Positions 42,536 through 52,267 are shown, counted from the stretch's first letter. The stretch: DNA of 64,000 nucleotides from Idiomarina sp. X4 (GCF_002808045.1 NZ_CP025000.1:992001-1056000); one strand, 5' to 3'. The notes: a model not told the origin generated them from the sequence alone. Translations and numbers: made by a program.

Positions 42536-44023
42536 ATGTCTAATACAATTCTAAAAAAAAGTGCAGTTGCTTTAGCGTTAACCTTAGCGTTTTCAGGTTA
42601 TGCGGCGGCAGAAGCACACATCGCTGTTGTAAACCAAGATTCATCAGAAGCGGTTGAATCAGGCAACAACATGTATATCGAGCAAGGTGGTTTCTTAAAC
42701 TGGGCTTACGCTGACCAATACGGTGAAGGAAACGACACTTTCTTGTTACAGCTAGACAGCCTTCAAGAAGCATACGCTTATGTCACTGGTGACTTTAACT
42801 TAGTGGAAGGCGAACAGTATGGCTTCTGGAACACCTTAGATTCAGATATTCAAGGTGACGAGAACGCACTGTCAAGCTTCCAGGAAGGTGATTACAACAT
42901 CGCTGAAGTTTTCTTAGTAGGTAATGCAAATACTGCAATTGTCGAACAGTCAGGTAGCGCTAATACGGCTGGTATCGATTTAGCAGGCGATTACAACAGC
43001 GCTTCTATTGCTCAATCTGGTGACCTTAACTGGGCAAACTTCCAGATCGAAGGCAGTGATAACTACTTTGAAGCGAACCAGGCAGGCTCATCTAACGAAG
43101 CCGGTTACTTCACTGCAACTGGCGATATGAACACATTCATTGCTGACCAGGAAGGCGACGGAAACGTTGGTGGTGTTGTTGGTGCTAACGGCGATATGAA
43201 TGAAGTCTATGTCCAGCAATTTGGTTCAGCTAACATCTTCATCGCACAAAGTCTTTCAGGTAATGAAAACTTCGTCGATGTTTATCAAGACGGTTCCAGC
43301 AATGAATTTCTAATTCAACCAATTCAAGGCGATGTGAACGAAATCGTGGTTCAACAAGAAGGTAATACTAACGTTGTTGAAGCCGCTACAGGCATGGTAG
43401 GAAACTATAACACCATTGATGCGAGCCAAGACGGTGATAATAACTACGCCGTATTCGCTACCGAAGGTGATGATCACATCATCGAAATGGATCAGCGCGG
43501 CGATAACAACATTGCGGTTGCAGAGTCTTATGGCTCATACAACGATATCCGCATCTCTAGCCGCGGTGATGAAAACTTTAACGGTGTTGCTCTGATTGGC
43601 TCTGGTAACGAAGCTGATAGCCGACAAATTGGTGATGTAAATACCGCAGAAATTGTTATCGCTGGTGACGATAATGATGTGTACTCTCGCCAACACGGTG
43701 ACAGCAACACACTCCTTGCCTACTCTTACGACGCTGGAACAACTTCTGGTAACGAGCTGCAGTCAGAGCAAACGGGTGACATTAACTTAATCGATACTAT
43801 TATCGGTGGTAATGACAACCTTATTGCTTTCGTTCAGGAAGGTAACAGCAACGTTATTGCTGGTGATGAAGGCTCATTCATTGTTGGTGGTAATGGCGGT
43901 AGTGTTGATATTCAACAAGTTGGTAATAACAACGTTGTCACCGGTGGTCAGTTTAGCGATAGCAACACAATGAGTGTTTATCAGCAAGGCGACTACAACG
44001 TAGCAACTGTCGTTCAATACTAA
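42536..44023 (+). CDS. csgA: Major curlin CsgA-like, enlarged repeat number
   Basis: The 495-residue protein has a signal peptide (about 1-24, ending AAAEA) and well over thirty half-repeats of about eleven residues ending in G-x-x-N. Half-units with a Q (IVEQSGSAN, SIAQSGDLN) alternate with units lacking it (GIDLAGDYN, NFQIEGSDN), so the repeat is about 22 residues, as in CsgA. The E. coli protein has about 150 residues and five repeats. The protein is acidic, Asp/Glu/Asn/Gly-rich and has no cysteine. The ATG at 42536 has GGAG upstream. A terminator hairpin follows before csgE. Confidence 0.88.
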   Translation: MSNTILKKSAVALALTLAFSGYAAAEAHIAVVNQDSSEAVESGNNMYIEQGGFLNWAYADQYGEGNDTFLLQLDSLQEAYAYVTGDFNLVEGEQYGFWNTLDSDIQGDENALSSFQEGDYNIAEVFLVGNANTAIVEQSGSANTAGIDLAGDYNSASIAQSGDLNWANFQIEGSDNYFEANQAGSSNEAGYFTATGDMNTFIADQEGDGNVGGVVGANGDMNEVYVQQFGSANIFIAQSLSGNENFVDVYQDGSSNEFLIQPIQGDVNEIVVQQEGNTNVVEAATGMVGNYNTIDASQDGDNNYAVFATEGDDHIIEMDQRGDNNIAVAESYGSYNDIRISSRGDENFNGVALIGSGNEADSRQIGDVNTAEIVIAGDDNDVYSRQHGDSNTLLAYSYDAGTTSGNELQSEQTGDINLIDTIIGGNDNLIAFVQEGNSNVIAGDEGSFIVGGNGGSVDIQQVGNNNVVTGGQFSDSNTMSVYQQGDYNVATVVQY

Positions 44024-44043
44024 TTGATGATTCGCTCTAGATT

Positions 44044-44073
44044 AAAGCGGCTGCTACCTAGCGGCCGCTTTTT
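44044..44073 (+). terminator. Intrinsic terminator/attenuator between csgA and csgE
   Basis: AAAGCGGC pairs with GCCGCTTT across a twelve-base loop and is followed by TTTTT. It sits only 9 bases before the csgE start, so partial readthrough would give more curlin than secretion factors. Confidence 0.75.
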
Positions 44074-44081
44074 AGGCTCTT

Positions 44082-44459
44082 ATGATTAAGAAACTCTTAT
44101 TGATAATAATTTTAATAACACCATTTAGCCACGCTGACGAAATTGAGCTGGGCGGTATGGTTTTAGACCGAACGATCTCGCGTTTTGGTAAAGACTTTTT
44201 CTTCTATTACACAAGTTACTGGCGGGACATTCCTTCAACAAACGGTATTACCGTCGTCGTCAACGAACGCGTCTATCCGCAGGCTGGAACCTATTTGTGG
44301 GTGGAGATGGAACAAAAGAAAGTGTTCGAGACCTATTTTGGGCGACGCCAGAACGACGTTAAAAAATTAGCCGAACAGGCCATCCTTATTAGTATTAACG
44401 AAGTCGCTCGTATTAAAGCTGACTCCGTTTTCGACTCGCCAGACAATAATGCATTTTAA
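44082..44459 (+). CDS. csgE: Curli assembly factor CsgE
   Basis: CsgE is the periplasmic specificity factor that caps CsgG and directs curlin subunits. The 125-residue protein has a signal peptide (about 1-18) and family motifs LDRTISRFGKDFFFYYTSYWRD, VVVNERVYPQAGTYLWVEM and FGRRQNDVKKLAEQA. The gene overlaps the 5' leader of csgF. The order csgB-csgA-csgE-csgF-csgG is typical of marine gammaproteobacteria rather than of enteric bacteria, where csgD heads the second operon. Confidence 0.92.
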   Translation: MIKKLLLIIILITPFSHADEIELGGMVLDRTISRFGKDFFFYYTSYWRDIPSTNGITVVVNERVYPQAGTYLWVEMEQKKVFETYFGRRQNDVKKLAEQAILISINEVARIKADSVFDSPDNNAF

Positions 44460-44472
44460 TAAGGCGTTAATT

Positions 44473-44859
44473 ATGAAAAAACTCTCAACTGTTACTTTGG
44501 CTCTACTACTCACTTCGGCATCAGTGAGCGCAACGGAGATAGTCTATCAGCCAATAAACCCAAGCTTCGGAGGAAATCCCTTAAATGGTAATTTCCTTTT
44601 GCAAAAAGCTCAGAGCCAGAATGCTCATACCGCTCCAGATGAAGGTCGCTCTTTCGTTGATAGATTCCGCGATGCACTGGAGCGCAATATTATCAACTCT
44701 CTCACCCGTCGTATTGCAGATGGTGAAATTGTCGAAGGTTTGTATGACACCGGTGAGTACACCGTAGAAGTTATTGGGCAACCTGACGGTAGCGTGCTTG
44801 TTTACATCACGCACAACGAAACAGGCGAACAAACCGTCATTACCATGCCGGCAATATAA
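44473..44859 (+). CDS. csgF: Curli assembly factor CsgF
   Basis: CsgF helps attach the nucleator at the outer face of the CsgG pore. The 128-residue protein has a signal peptide (about 1-20, ending VSAT) and the hallmark start of the mature protein, IVYQPINPSFGGNPLNGNFLLQKAQSQN, the segment that enters the CsgG channel. The ATG at 44473 gives a normal signal peptide; an upstream in-frame ATG at 44449 lies within csgE. Confidence 0.94.
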   Translation: MKKLSTVTLALLLTSASVSATEIVYQPINPSFGGNPLNGNFLLQKAQSQNAHTAPDEGRSFVDRFRDALERNIINSLTRRIADGEIVEGLYDTGEYTVEVIGQPDGSVLVYITHNETGEQTVITMPAI

Positions 44860-44871
44860 AAGAGAGTAACT

Positions 44872-45633
44872 ATGACTATACGAACGATAACTTTAATGGC
44901 TGTTTCATTACTCATGTCGGGTTGTGCAATGATGCCCAAACCTACTGACTTGAACATTACGCCAGCAGAGATAGATGCGCCAAGTTCAATGATGATGACG
45001 CTACAAAAACAGCCAGTGCCAAAAAGCCGTATCCCAGTTTCAGTGTACGCTTTCCGTGATCAAACAGGGCAGTATAAGCCGCAAGCCAATGTTTCAAGCT
45101 TTTCAACGGCGGTGACTCAAGGAGCCACTTCCATGCTGACGCAGATGCTGCTTGAGTCTGGTTGGTTTCTACCAATGGAGCGGGAAAACCTTCAAAACCT
45201 GTTGACTGAGCGAAAAATTCACAATTCCAGTAAAGACTCTGACTTACCGCCGTTAAGAGAAGCCAGACTGCTGCTTGAAGGTGGCATTATTAGCTATGAC
45301 ACTAACGTTAGTACCGGTGGTATCGGCGCTGAATACTTCGGCATTGGGGCATCAGAACTCTACCGTGAAGATCAGGTTTCGGTGTACTTGCGCGCCGTCG
45401 ACGTATACACGGGCCAAGTCCTGCTTTCCGTATCTGCCAACAAGAAGGTCTTCTCACAAGAATTAAGAGCAGGTCTGTTCCGGTACGTTTCTTTAAATCG
45501 TTTAGCGGAGTTTGAAGGGGGTTATTCAACTAATGAACCTGTCCAACTTTCAGTGAAACAGGCGATGGAAAAAGCGTTAGTGGAACTGATAGAAAAAGGT
45601 CAGGAACGAGGCTTTTGGCGGGCAGATAGCTAG
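44872..45633 (+). CDS. csgG: Curli secretion channel CsgG (lipoprotein)
   Basis: CsgG forms the nonameric outer-membrane pore that exports curlins. The 253-residue precursor has a lipobox LMSGC with Cys18. Typical segments are VYAFRDQTGQYKPQANVSSFSTAVTQGATSML, MLLESGWFLPMERENLQNLLTERK and GGIGAEYFGIGASELYREDQVSVYLRAVD, which form the channel eyelet and strands. It ends 10 bp before the convergent CsgD-like gene. Confidence 0.95.
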   Translation: MTIRTITLMAVSLLMSGCAMMPKPTDLNITPAEIDAPSSMMMTLQKQPVPKSRIPVSVYAFRDQTGQYKPQANVSSFSTAVTQGATSMLTQMLLESGWFLPMERENLQNLLTERKIHNSSKDSDLPPLREARLLLEGGIISYDTNVSTGGIGAEYFGIGASELYREDQVSVYLRAVDVYTGQVLLSVSANKKVFSQELRAGLFRYVSLNRLAEFEGGYSTNEPVQLSVKQAMEKALVELIEKGQERGFWRADS

Positions 45634-45643
45634 TACCAGCTCG

Positions 45644-46291
45644 TTAATTGGTTGACGCGTAACTCGCCCACTTCAAAAGTTCGACTCGGTTACGCGCACC
45701 TGTCTTTCGGAAAATCGAAGATAGGTGCGTTTTCACAGTATGTGCGCTGATATTCAATTGCTCACCAATTTCTTTATTTCTGGCGCCGGTACCGACCAAT
45801 TCGATGATTTTTAACTCTTGCGGTGTTAAAGAGCTAATCTGTGAAAAAGACGTAGCCGTATCGTCATCAGCATGACGGCGCAACATCATTTCTTCTATTT
45901 TGTCTGACAGTAATGATCGCGGGTAATAAAGTTCGCCCTGGCTAATCACCTTCAATGCGGTTAGCACCCGGTCTAAATGTTCATTTTCATAGATAATGCC
46001 GCGCGCACCTAAATTCAGAGCCTGCGAAGGCTTAACAGAATCCGGCTTCACATTCACCAAAAACAGGGCGTAGCTCTTTGCAAGCGCAGCGACTTCATTC
46101 GCTGTGCTCGTCCGTGATAATTGCTCAGAACTTAACGAGTACGCAACCATAATCTCTTTATCTGGAATCTGGTTAAGTAACTCATGTAGGCTTGGATGAA
46201 TTACTTCGATTTCCAGTGACTCCGCAAGTAAAGCGAGGTTCTGCGTCCGTTTTTGGTGTTCAATTAGAGCAAGTTGAGAAAAGCGCGTCAT
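45644..46291 (-). CDS. csgD: CsgD-like LuxR-family regulator
   Basis: The 215-residue protein has an N-terminal domain resembling a receiver but without a clear phospho-acceptor pocket, as in CsgD, and a C-terminal LuxR HTH (SSLTPQELKIIELVGTGARNKEIGEQLNISAHTVKTHL). Its position facing the curli operon makes control of curli the simple inference. Homology to CsgD is at the architecture level only, so another LuxR regulator is possible. A perfect palindrome lies upstream at 46413-46429. Confidence 0.72.
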   Translation of the reverse strand: MTRFSQLALIEHQKRTQNLALLAESLEIEVIHPSLHELLNQIPDKEIMVAYSLSSEQLSRTSTANEVAALAKSYALFLVNVKPDSVKPSQALNLGARGIIYENEHLDRVLTALKVISQGELYYPRSLLSDKIEEMMLRRHADDDTATSFSQISSLTPQELKIIELVGTGARNKEIGEQLNISAHTVKTHLSSIFRKTGARNRVELLKWASYASTN

Positions 46292-46667
46292 AACACCCCT
46301 TAAAACCGACTACAAAGACTTTCAAGTTTTTATTTACATTTTTTAAACGAAAGTCATGACCCTTTATAATAGCAAAAAAGCATCATTTAGAAGATAGCGC
46401 AGGAAACCAATATGTAACAATTTGTTACAACCCTTAAAAATTAAAGAGTTAGCAATGCAGATTGTACGATTCATTTGTTATTCAAAGGCTACATGACTTA
46501 TCAAAAAAGCCAAATCCTACCAGCTCTCAAAGCCCCAACCTAAGGCGACAAAGTATACAAACAAACGTATAATGCGCGCAGCCTAAAACAAGGGCTCGGA
46601 TAAAGTTGAGTGTTTTAGTCAGGTATTTTATAATGCTCAGTATTCGCATATAAGTAAGGTGGTAAAC
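46292..46667. promoter_or_regulatory. csgD-suf divergent promoter region
   Basis: This 376-bp non-coding stretch holds the palindrome TGTAACAATTTGTTACA (46413-46429, seven-base perfect arms), the suf promoter and an IscR-type site near its right end. A further TATAAT-like hexamer lies at 46568-46573. No small gene is evident. Confidence 0.6.
46602..46634 (+). promoter_or_regulatory. suf promoter with overlapping IscR type 1 site
   Basis: A -35 hexamer TTGAGT (46606-46611) and -10 TATAAT (46629-46634) are 17 bp apart. The 25 bp at 46602-46626 match the IscR type 1 consensus (ATASYYGACT, RWWWY, AGTCRRSTAT) at 23 positions by my count; mismatches are in the left arm. The site covers the -35 element and spacer, so cluster-bound IscR would repress. 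No iscR or sufR gene is visible in the window. Confidence 0.75.
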
Positions 46668-48104
46668 ATGAGCGAACAAATTGATCAGGCTCTTCAACGT
46701 AAATACGATGCAGGGTTTGTTTCTGAAATAGAATCGGAAACCTTTGCGCCCGGCTTAAACGAAGATGTCATTCGTCGTTTATCGGCGATAAAAGGTGAGC
46801 CCGAGTGGATGACTGAGTGGCGCTTGCAGGCCTACCGCAAGTGGCTAAAAATGGATGAGCCTGAGTGGGCGCACGTCGACTATCCGAAGGTCGATTATCA
46901 GTCCATTTCTTATTACTCAGCGCCGAAGAGCATGAAAGACAAGCCTAAATCATTGGACGAAGTTGACCCTGAACTTTTACGCACATACGAAAAGTTAGGC
47001 ATCCCATTACACGAGCAAGAAATGCTGGCGGGTGTTGCGGTTGATGCCGTATTCGACTCGGTTTCCGTGGTGACCACCTTCCGCGAGAAGCTTGAAGAAG
47101 CCGGCGTTATTTTCTGCCCAATTTCTGAAGCGATTCATAAGTACCCTGACTTAGTAAAAAAATACTTGGGCACCGTTGTTCCTAAAGGGGATAACTATTT
47201 CGCAGCCCTGAACAGCGCGGTATTTACCGATGGCTCCTTCGTCTACATTCCTAAAGGCACTCGATGCCCAATGGAACTGTCGACGTATTTCCGTATAAAC
47301 GAGCAAAACACGGGACAATTCGAGCGCACACTCATTGTTGCCGAAGAAGGCAGCTACGTTAGCTACCTTGAAGGTTGTACGGCACCGCAGCGTGACGAAA
47401 ACCAGTTACACGCCGCCGTCGTAGAACTTGTCGCTCTAGACGATGCTGAAATTAAATACTCAACAGTGCAAAACTGGTACCCGGGCGATGAAGACGGTAA
47501 AGGTGGTATTTATAACTTTGTAACCAAGCGCGGATTGTGCGAGAAAAATGCGAAAATTTCCTGGACTCAGGTTGAAACAGGATCCGCGGTTACCTGGAAA
47601 TACCCAAGTTGCATTCTCAAAGGCGACAACAGTGTCGGTGAGTTTTACTCAGTTGCTCTAACTCGCGGCAAGCAACAAGCCGATACCGGCACTAAGATGA
47701 TCCACTTAGGTAAAAACACCAAGTCGACCATCATCTCCAAAGGTATTTCCGCCGGACGCAGCAATAATGCGTACCGTGGTCTGGTTCGTATGGGCCCTGG
47801 CGCTGAAGGCGCGCGTAACTTTACCGAATGTGACTCGCTGCTCATTGGCGACCAATGTGGCGCGCACACATTCCCGTATATCGAAAGCAGCAATCCAACG
47901 GCGATTGTTGAACACGAAGCCACCACCTCTAAGGTGAGTGACGACCAGCTCTTTTTATGTCAGCAACGAGGCCTCGACCCTGAAAAAGCAGTCTCAATGA
48001 TTGTGAATGGCTTCTGTAAGGAAGTGTTTCGCGAACTGCCAATGGAGTTCGCCGTGGAAGCCGGTAAGTTGCTTGAAATCAGTCTTGAAGGTTCAGTGGG
48101 GTAA
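46668..48104 (+). CDS. sufB: Fe-S cluster assembly scaffold SufB
   Basis: SufB forms the SufBC2D scaffold on which Fe-S clusters are built. The 478-residue sequence shows the SufB features [43 protein letters not shown] and [23 protein letters not shown]. The ATG at 46668 with AAGGTGG upstream is preferred over a GTG nine bases earlier. It begins a seven-gene operon (sufBCDSATE) with gaps of at most 20 bp. The order differs from the E. coli sufABCDSE. Confidence 0.96.
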   Translation: MSEQIDQALQRKYDAGFVSEIESETFAPGLNEDVIRRLSAIKGEPEWMTEWRLQAYRKWLKMDEPEWAHVDYPKVDYQSISYYSAPKSMKDKPKSLDEVDPELLRTYEKLGIPLHEQEMLAGVAVDAVFDSVSVVTTFREKLEEAGVIFCPISEAIHKYPDLVKKYLGTVVPKGDNYFAALNSAVFTDGSFVYIPKGTRCPMELSTYFRINEQNTGQFERTLIVAEEGSYVSYLEGCTAPQRDENQLHAAVVELVALDDAEIKYSTVQNWYPGDEDGKGGIYNFVTKRGLCEKNAKISWTQVETGSAVTWKYPSCILKGDNSVGEFYSVALTRGKQQADTGTKMIHLGKNTKSTIISKGISAGRSNNAYRGLVRMGPGAEGARNFTECDSLLIGDQCGAHTFPYIESSNPTAIVEHEATTSKVSDDQLFLCQQRGLDPEKAVSMIVNGFCKEVFRELPMEFAVEAGKLLEISLEGSVG

Positions 48105-48107
48105 GAC

Positions 48108-48860
48108 ATGCTATCAATTAAAGATTTACACGCACGCGTGGAAGAAACGACCATTCTTAAAGGCCTTGATTTAGATATTAAGCCGGGTGAAGTGCATGCC
48201 ATTATGGGCCCCAACGGCGCCGGTAAAAGTACCTTGGGCTACGTACTCTCTGGCCGTGAAGGTTATGAAGTAGAAAGCGGCAGCGTTAGCCTTGAAGGCA
48301 AAGACTTACTGGATATGGAAGTGGAAGAGCGTGCGCAAGCGGGTTTATTCCTGGCATTCCAGTACCCGGTCGAAATTCCGGGTGTCAGCAACATGGAATT
48401 TATGAAAGAGTCAGTCAATGCCATGCGCGAAGCTCGCGGTGAAGACGCACTAAGCTCTGCTGAATTCCTGAAAAAGGCAAAGGAAGCCTGCAAGCAGGTT
48501 GAGCTGCCTCTGGACTTCTTAAAGCGTGGCGTTAACGAAGGTTTCTCAGGCGGCGAGAAGAAGCGTAACGAAATCATGCAAATGATTATGCTGGAACCAA
48601 AGCTGGCTATTCTTGATGAATCAGACTCAGGCTTAGACGTAGACGCTCTGCAGGTAGTTGCCAAAGGTGTAAACAGCCAGCGCGACGGCAATCGTAGCTT
48701 TATCGTTGTGACTCATTATCAGCGCTTGCTGGACTACATTGAACCGGACTATGTTCACATTCTTTCAAACGGCAAAATCGTGAAAAGTGGCGGCCCTGAG
48801 TTGGCTAAAGAAGTTGAGAAGTCAGGCTACGCTTGGCTTAAGGAAGGAGAAGTCGCATGA
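48108..48860 (+). CDS. sufC: Fe-S assembly ATPase SufC
   Basis: SufC is the ABC-type ATPase of SufBC2D. The 250-residue protein has Walker A GPNGAGKST, Q-loop LAFQYPVEIPGV, signature FSGGEKKRNEIMQ and Walker B LAILDESDSGLDVDAL, with the switch histidine in VVTHYQRLLDYI. DESDSGLD in place of DEPTSGLD is usual for SufC. It overlaps sufD by four bases. Confidence 0.97.
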   Translation: MLSIKDLHARVEETTILKGLDLDIKPGEVHAIMGPNGAGKSTLGYVLSGREGYEVESGSVSLEGKDLLDMEVEERAQAGLFLAFQYPVEIPGVSNMEFMKESVNAMREARGEDALSSAEFLKKAKEACKQVELPLDFLKRGVNEGFSGGEKKRNEIMQMIMLEPKLAILDESDSGLDVDALQVVAKGVNSQRDGNRSFIVVTHYQRLLDYIEPDYVHILSNGKIVKSGGPELAKEVEKSGYAWLKEGEVA

Positions 48861-50107
48861 GTCAATGGCTAGCACAAGTGATTGAGCGTGCCGGCAATGT
48901 TGATGACTGGTTAGCATCTGCACGCTCGAAAGCGTTAGCAGAGCTAAAACAAAAAGAGTGGCCAGGACGTCGCACAGAAGCTTGGCGTTACACGTCACTG
49001 CACAAAGTTGCCGACTTAAACCTTGCAACGACAAGCAACGCGACAACCACTGAAGCGCCCCAAGTAGAAGGCTTAAACAGCATTGATTTGGTGTTTGTTG
49101 ACGGTCGCCTGACGAGTGACATGACCAACTTGGTATTACCTGATGGCGTCACCATTGCCTCTTTGGACACGAAAAACGACGCGGCAGAAAATCTGTTCGG
49201 ACAAGTTAAGCCACAGCATCACTTGTTCGGCTTGGTCAATGACGTACTTGCTCAGCAAGGCGTCGTCATTGATATTGCGCCAAACGCAAACGTGGAGCAG
49301 CCAATACGCATTGTTAACTTCGCCAGCGATGGTGTGGAGTCGCACCAGCGGTCATTGGTTCGTGTCGGTGAAGGTGCTAAAGCCGTTATTATTGAGCACG
49401 GCGTAGGTAATGGCCACAGTCTGAATACCGCGTTCGCAGAGTACGACATTGCAGACAAAGCCGCTCTGGAGCATTATCGCTTAGCCTTACACGAAGGCGA
49501 AGCCATTCACGTTGGTGGTAGCCATTTCCGCTTACACAATGAGTCGAAGCTTAACAGCACACTCGTAGGATACGGCTCTCAGCTGACGCGTCTGGACGTC
49601 GATATTGAGCACGCAGGCGAGCACGCCTTTGCGAAGTTCAACAACATTTATTTATTAGCTCCCAAAGAGCACTTTGATCTGCACAGCACAATTGAACATG
49701 CGCAGCCTAACGGTACCACCGAAGAAAATGCGCGCGGCATTATTGGCGACAAGGCAAAAGCGGTTTTTAACGGTCGTATTCACATACACCGCCATGCGCA
49801 GAAAACTCTGGCTGAGCTGAACAACCGTAACTTGTTACTAACTCGTGGCGCACAAATTTACACCAAGCCAGAGCTGGAAATTTATGCGGACGACGTTCAG
49901 TGTGCTCACGGTGCAACCGTTGCTGAAATTGACGAAGAAGCACTTTACTACATGCTGACGCGCGGTATCGATAAGCAACAGGCCTTGGTTATGCTGAACT
50001 TCGGTTTTGTACAGGAACTGCTTTTCCAAATGCCAAATCGCGCATTAGCCGATTGGTTGCAACCAATATTGAAGCAACGCTTTGAGCGTATGATGGAGCA
50101 GCAATGA
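48857..50107 (+). CDS. sufD: Fe-S assembly protein SufD
   Basis: SufD is the partner of SufB in the scaffold and aids iron delivery. The 416-residue protein has the N-terminal WPGRRTEAWRYTSL segment and the parallel beta-helix core with RGIIGDKAKAVFNGRIHIHRHAQKT and LLLTRGAQIYTKPELEIYADDVQCAHGAT. The histidine near the end (CAHGAT) is conserved. It overlaps sufC and sufS by four bases each. Confidence 0.95.
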   Translation: MSQWLAQVIERAGNVDDWLASARSKALAELKQKEWPGRRTEAWRYTSLHKVADLNLATTSNATTTEAPQVEGLNSIDLVFVDGRLTSDMTNLVLPDGVTIASLDTKNDAAENLFGQVKPQHHLFGLVNDVLAQQGVVIDIAPNANVEQPIRIVNFASDGVESHQRSLVRVGEGAKAVIIEHGVGNGHSLNTAFAEYDIADKAALEHYRLALHEGEAIHVGGSHFRLHNESKLNSTLVGYGSQLTRLDVDIEHAGEHAFAKFNNIYLLAPKEHFDLHSTIEHAQPNGTTEENARGIIGDKAKAVFNGRIHIHRHAQKTLAELNNRNLLLTRGAQIYTKPELEIYADDVQCAHGATVAEIDEEALYYMLTRGIDKQQALVMLNFGFVQELLFQMPNRALADWLQPILKQRFERMMEQQ

Positions 50108-51321
50108 GCCTAAATGTTGCAGACATTCGCCAGCAGTTTCCGATTCTGTCCCGGGAAGTGAATGGTCGTCCGCTGGTTTATTTGGATAACGCAGCGACGA
50201 CACAAAAGCCGCAGGCAGTTATCAATGCCTTGGTGGACTATTACACGCAATGCAACTCTAACGTTCATCGCGGGGCGCATTACCTGTCAGATGAAGCAAC
50301 GCGCCGTTACGAAGCTGCTCGTCAAACAGTTGCAACCTATATTAATGCAGCCCGAAGCGAAGAAGTGATTTGGACCAGCGGTACCACTGAAGGCATTAAT
50401 TTGGTGGCGAATGGCGTTTCACAGCGTTTGAAAGTGGGCGATGAAGTCTTGGTGACTGAACTGGAGCACCACGCTGACTTGGTCACTTGGCAACAAGCTT
50501 GTAAACGCTCTGGTGCTACCTTAAAAGTGGTGCCCATTCATGACAATGGCGAACTTAATGTTGATGCCTTTCATGAGCTTTTAAACAACAACACAGCTTT
50601 TGTTGCCATGCCGCATGTATCCAATGCGCTGGGTACTGTGAACCCAATAAAGGAGCTTACTGCGGCAGCTAAAAGTAAAGGTGCTTTGGTATTAATTGAC
50701 GGTGCCCAAGGTGTTGCGCACGGCGCCATCAACGTTCAGGACATTGGTTGCGACTTTTACGCATTTTCAGGCCACAAAGTGTTCGGGCCTACAGGTATTG
50801 GCGTGCTTTGGGGTCGCTTCGATGTGCTGAATGAGTGGCCGGTATGGTTAGTCGGCGGTGAGATGATAGCCACCGTCAGCTATCAGGATGCCACCTGGGG
50901 TGAGCTTCCTAACCGCTTAGAAGCGGGTACGCCTAACATAGCAGGCGTTATTGGCCTAGCTGCCGCACTTGACTGGATTCAGCAATACGACGCTGCAGAA
51001 ATACGTGCGCACGAACAGGCGTTACTGGCACGAGCGACCGAGTTAGCGAAGCAAACTGAAGGCTTGAGAATTATTGGTGATGCCCCGAATAAAATTGGCG
51101 TACTCAGTTTTGTTCTGGAGGGTGCACACCCGGCTGATATCGGTTTCTTGTTAGATAAGCAAGGTATTGCGATTCGCACCGGCGACCACTGTGCACAACC
51201 ATTGATGAAGCGCCTGAATGTGCCGGGTACCGCACGTGCGTCATTTACCATCTACAATACATTAGACGAGGTTGATCAGCTCTTTGCGGGCATCAACAAA
51301 GCTCGTATGATGCTAGCCTAA
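50104..51321 (+). CDS. sufS: Cysteine desulfurase SufS
   Basis: SufS extracts sulfur from cysteine as a persulfide. The 405-residue PLP enzyme has YLDNAATTQKPQAVI at the start, the PLP lysine in FYAFSGHKVFGPTGIGVLWG and the persulfide cysteine in RTGDHCAQPLM. The context and the short loop around the active-site cysteine make it SufS (type II) rather than IscS. Its partner SufE is the last gene of the operon. Confidence 0.97.
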   Translation: MSLNVADIRQQFPILSREVNGRPLVYLDNAATTQKPQAVINALVDYYTQCNSNVHRGAHYLSDEATRRYEAARQTVATYINAARSEEVIWTSGTTEGINLVANGVSQRLKVGDEVLVTELEHHADLVTWQQACKRSGATLKVVPIHDNGELNVDAFHELLNNNTAFVAMPHVSNALGTVNPIKELTAAAKSKGALVLIDGAQGVAHGAINVQDIGCDFYAFSGHKVFGPTGIGVLWGRFDVLNEWPVWLVGGEMIATVSYQDATWGELPNRLEAGTPNIAGVIGLAAALDWIQQYDAAEIRAHEQALLARATELAKQTEGLRIIGDAPNKIGVLSFVLEGAHPADIGFLLDKQGIAIRTGDHCAQPLMKRLNVPGTARASFTIYNTLDEVDQLFAGINKARMMLA

Positions 51322-51336
51322 CGGCAGGAGGACACA

Positions 51337-51693
51337 ATGTCTGTAGAAACGTTTAGTCCATCGTCATCACTTATTTCCATGACGGACAGTGCCATTAAGT
51401 ATTTTGAGTCACGGCTGAAAAGTGAATCGGGCAATTTGATTCGCTTATCGACCAAACAGAGCGGCTGCACAGGTTATGCGTACGTTCTTGACTCCGTTGA
51501 CGCCATTCAAGACGGTGATGAAGTGGTAGAAATTAACGACAACATTAAGGTTGCTATTGCACCCAACGCGCTGGAACTGGTGCGTAATACAGAAATCGAT
51601 TACGTTAAAGAAGGCATTAACGGCATTGTTAAGTTTAACAACCCTAATGTTGTTAACGAATGTGGTTGTGGCGAAAGCTTCAGCGTTAGCTAA
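51337..51693 (+). CDS. sufA: A-type Fe-S carrier SufA
   Basis: SufA transfers clusters from the scaffold to targets. The 118-residue protein has the three A-type cysteines: one in KQSGCTGYAYVL and two in VNECGCGESFSV. Here it follows sufS rather than heading the operon. The N-terminus has about 12 extra residues compared with E. coli SufA. Confidence 0.93.
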   Translation: MSVETFSPSSSLISMTDSAIKYFESRLKSESGNLIRLSTKQSGCTGYAYVLDSVDAIQDGDEVVEINDNIKVAIAPNALELVRNTEIDYVKEGINGIVKFNNPNVVNECGCGESFSVS

Positions 51694-51713
51694 ACGGGAA
51701 AAATAACGACATC

Positions 51714-52247
51714 ATGCAACAGAAAATGGTGAATACCTTACGCGAAGTCAAAGCGCGTAAGGTGCCATCCGGCGAACCTAAAATCATTCCCAAAGGGGAG
51801 TTTGTGAATATTACCCAAGATTTGGGCGGTAATTACACCGTCACTTGGCAGGGTAATATGCTGCGCATTGACGGTACCGATGGCGATGCCATTGGTCGCA
51901 AGCCGGAAAAGCTCGACTTTCCTGCACCTGGGGACGGCCAAATATCCGAACAACAAGTTTGGGATGCACTGGAAACCATCTACGACCCTGAAATTCCCAT
52001 TAACTTAGTGTCACTTGGACTTATTTATAAAGTCGATATAGACCAAGACAGTTCGCGGGTTACTATTGATATGACGCTCACCGCACCGGGCTGCGGTATG
52101 GGCCCTGTACTGGTCGGTGACGTTGAGTACCGTGTCTCACTCGTTCCGAATGTTGACAGGGTTAATGTAAACTTAGTGTTCGATCCACCTTGGTCTCGCG
52201 ACATGATGAGCGAAGAAGCGCAGCTTGAAGCTGGTGTGTTTTTCTAA
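51714..52247 (+). CDS. sufT: SufT-type DUF59 Fe-S maturation protein
   Basis: SufT/DUF59 proteins aid Fe-S cluster supply under high demand. The 177-residue protein has a SufT-specific N-terminal segment (residues 1-80) and a DUF59/MIP18 domain with ALETIYDPEIPINLVSLGLIYKVDI and LTAPGCGMGPVLVGDV. The cysteine in APGCGMG is conserved. It lies 20 bp from sufA and sufE. The family is missing from E. coli suf. Confidence 0.92.
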   Translation: MQQKMVNTLREVKARKVPSGEPKIIPKGEFVNITQDLGGNYTVTWQGNMLRIDGTDGDAIGRKPEKLDFPAPGDGQISEQQVWDALETIYDPEIPINLVSLGLIYKVDIDQDSSRVTIDMTLTAPGCGMGPVLVGDVEYRVSLVPNVDRVNVNLVFDPPWSRDMMSEEAQLEAGVFF

Positions 52248-52267
52248 ACGGGAATACCGAATTAACC

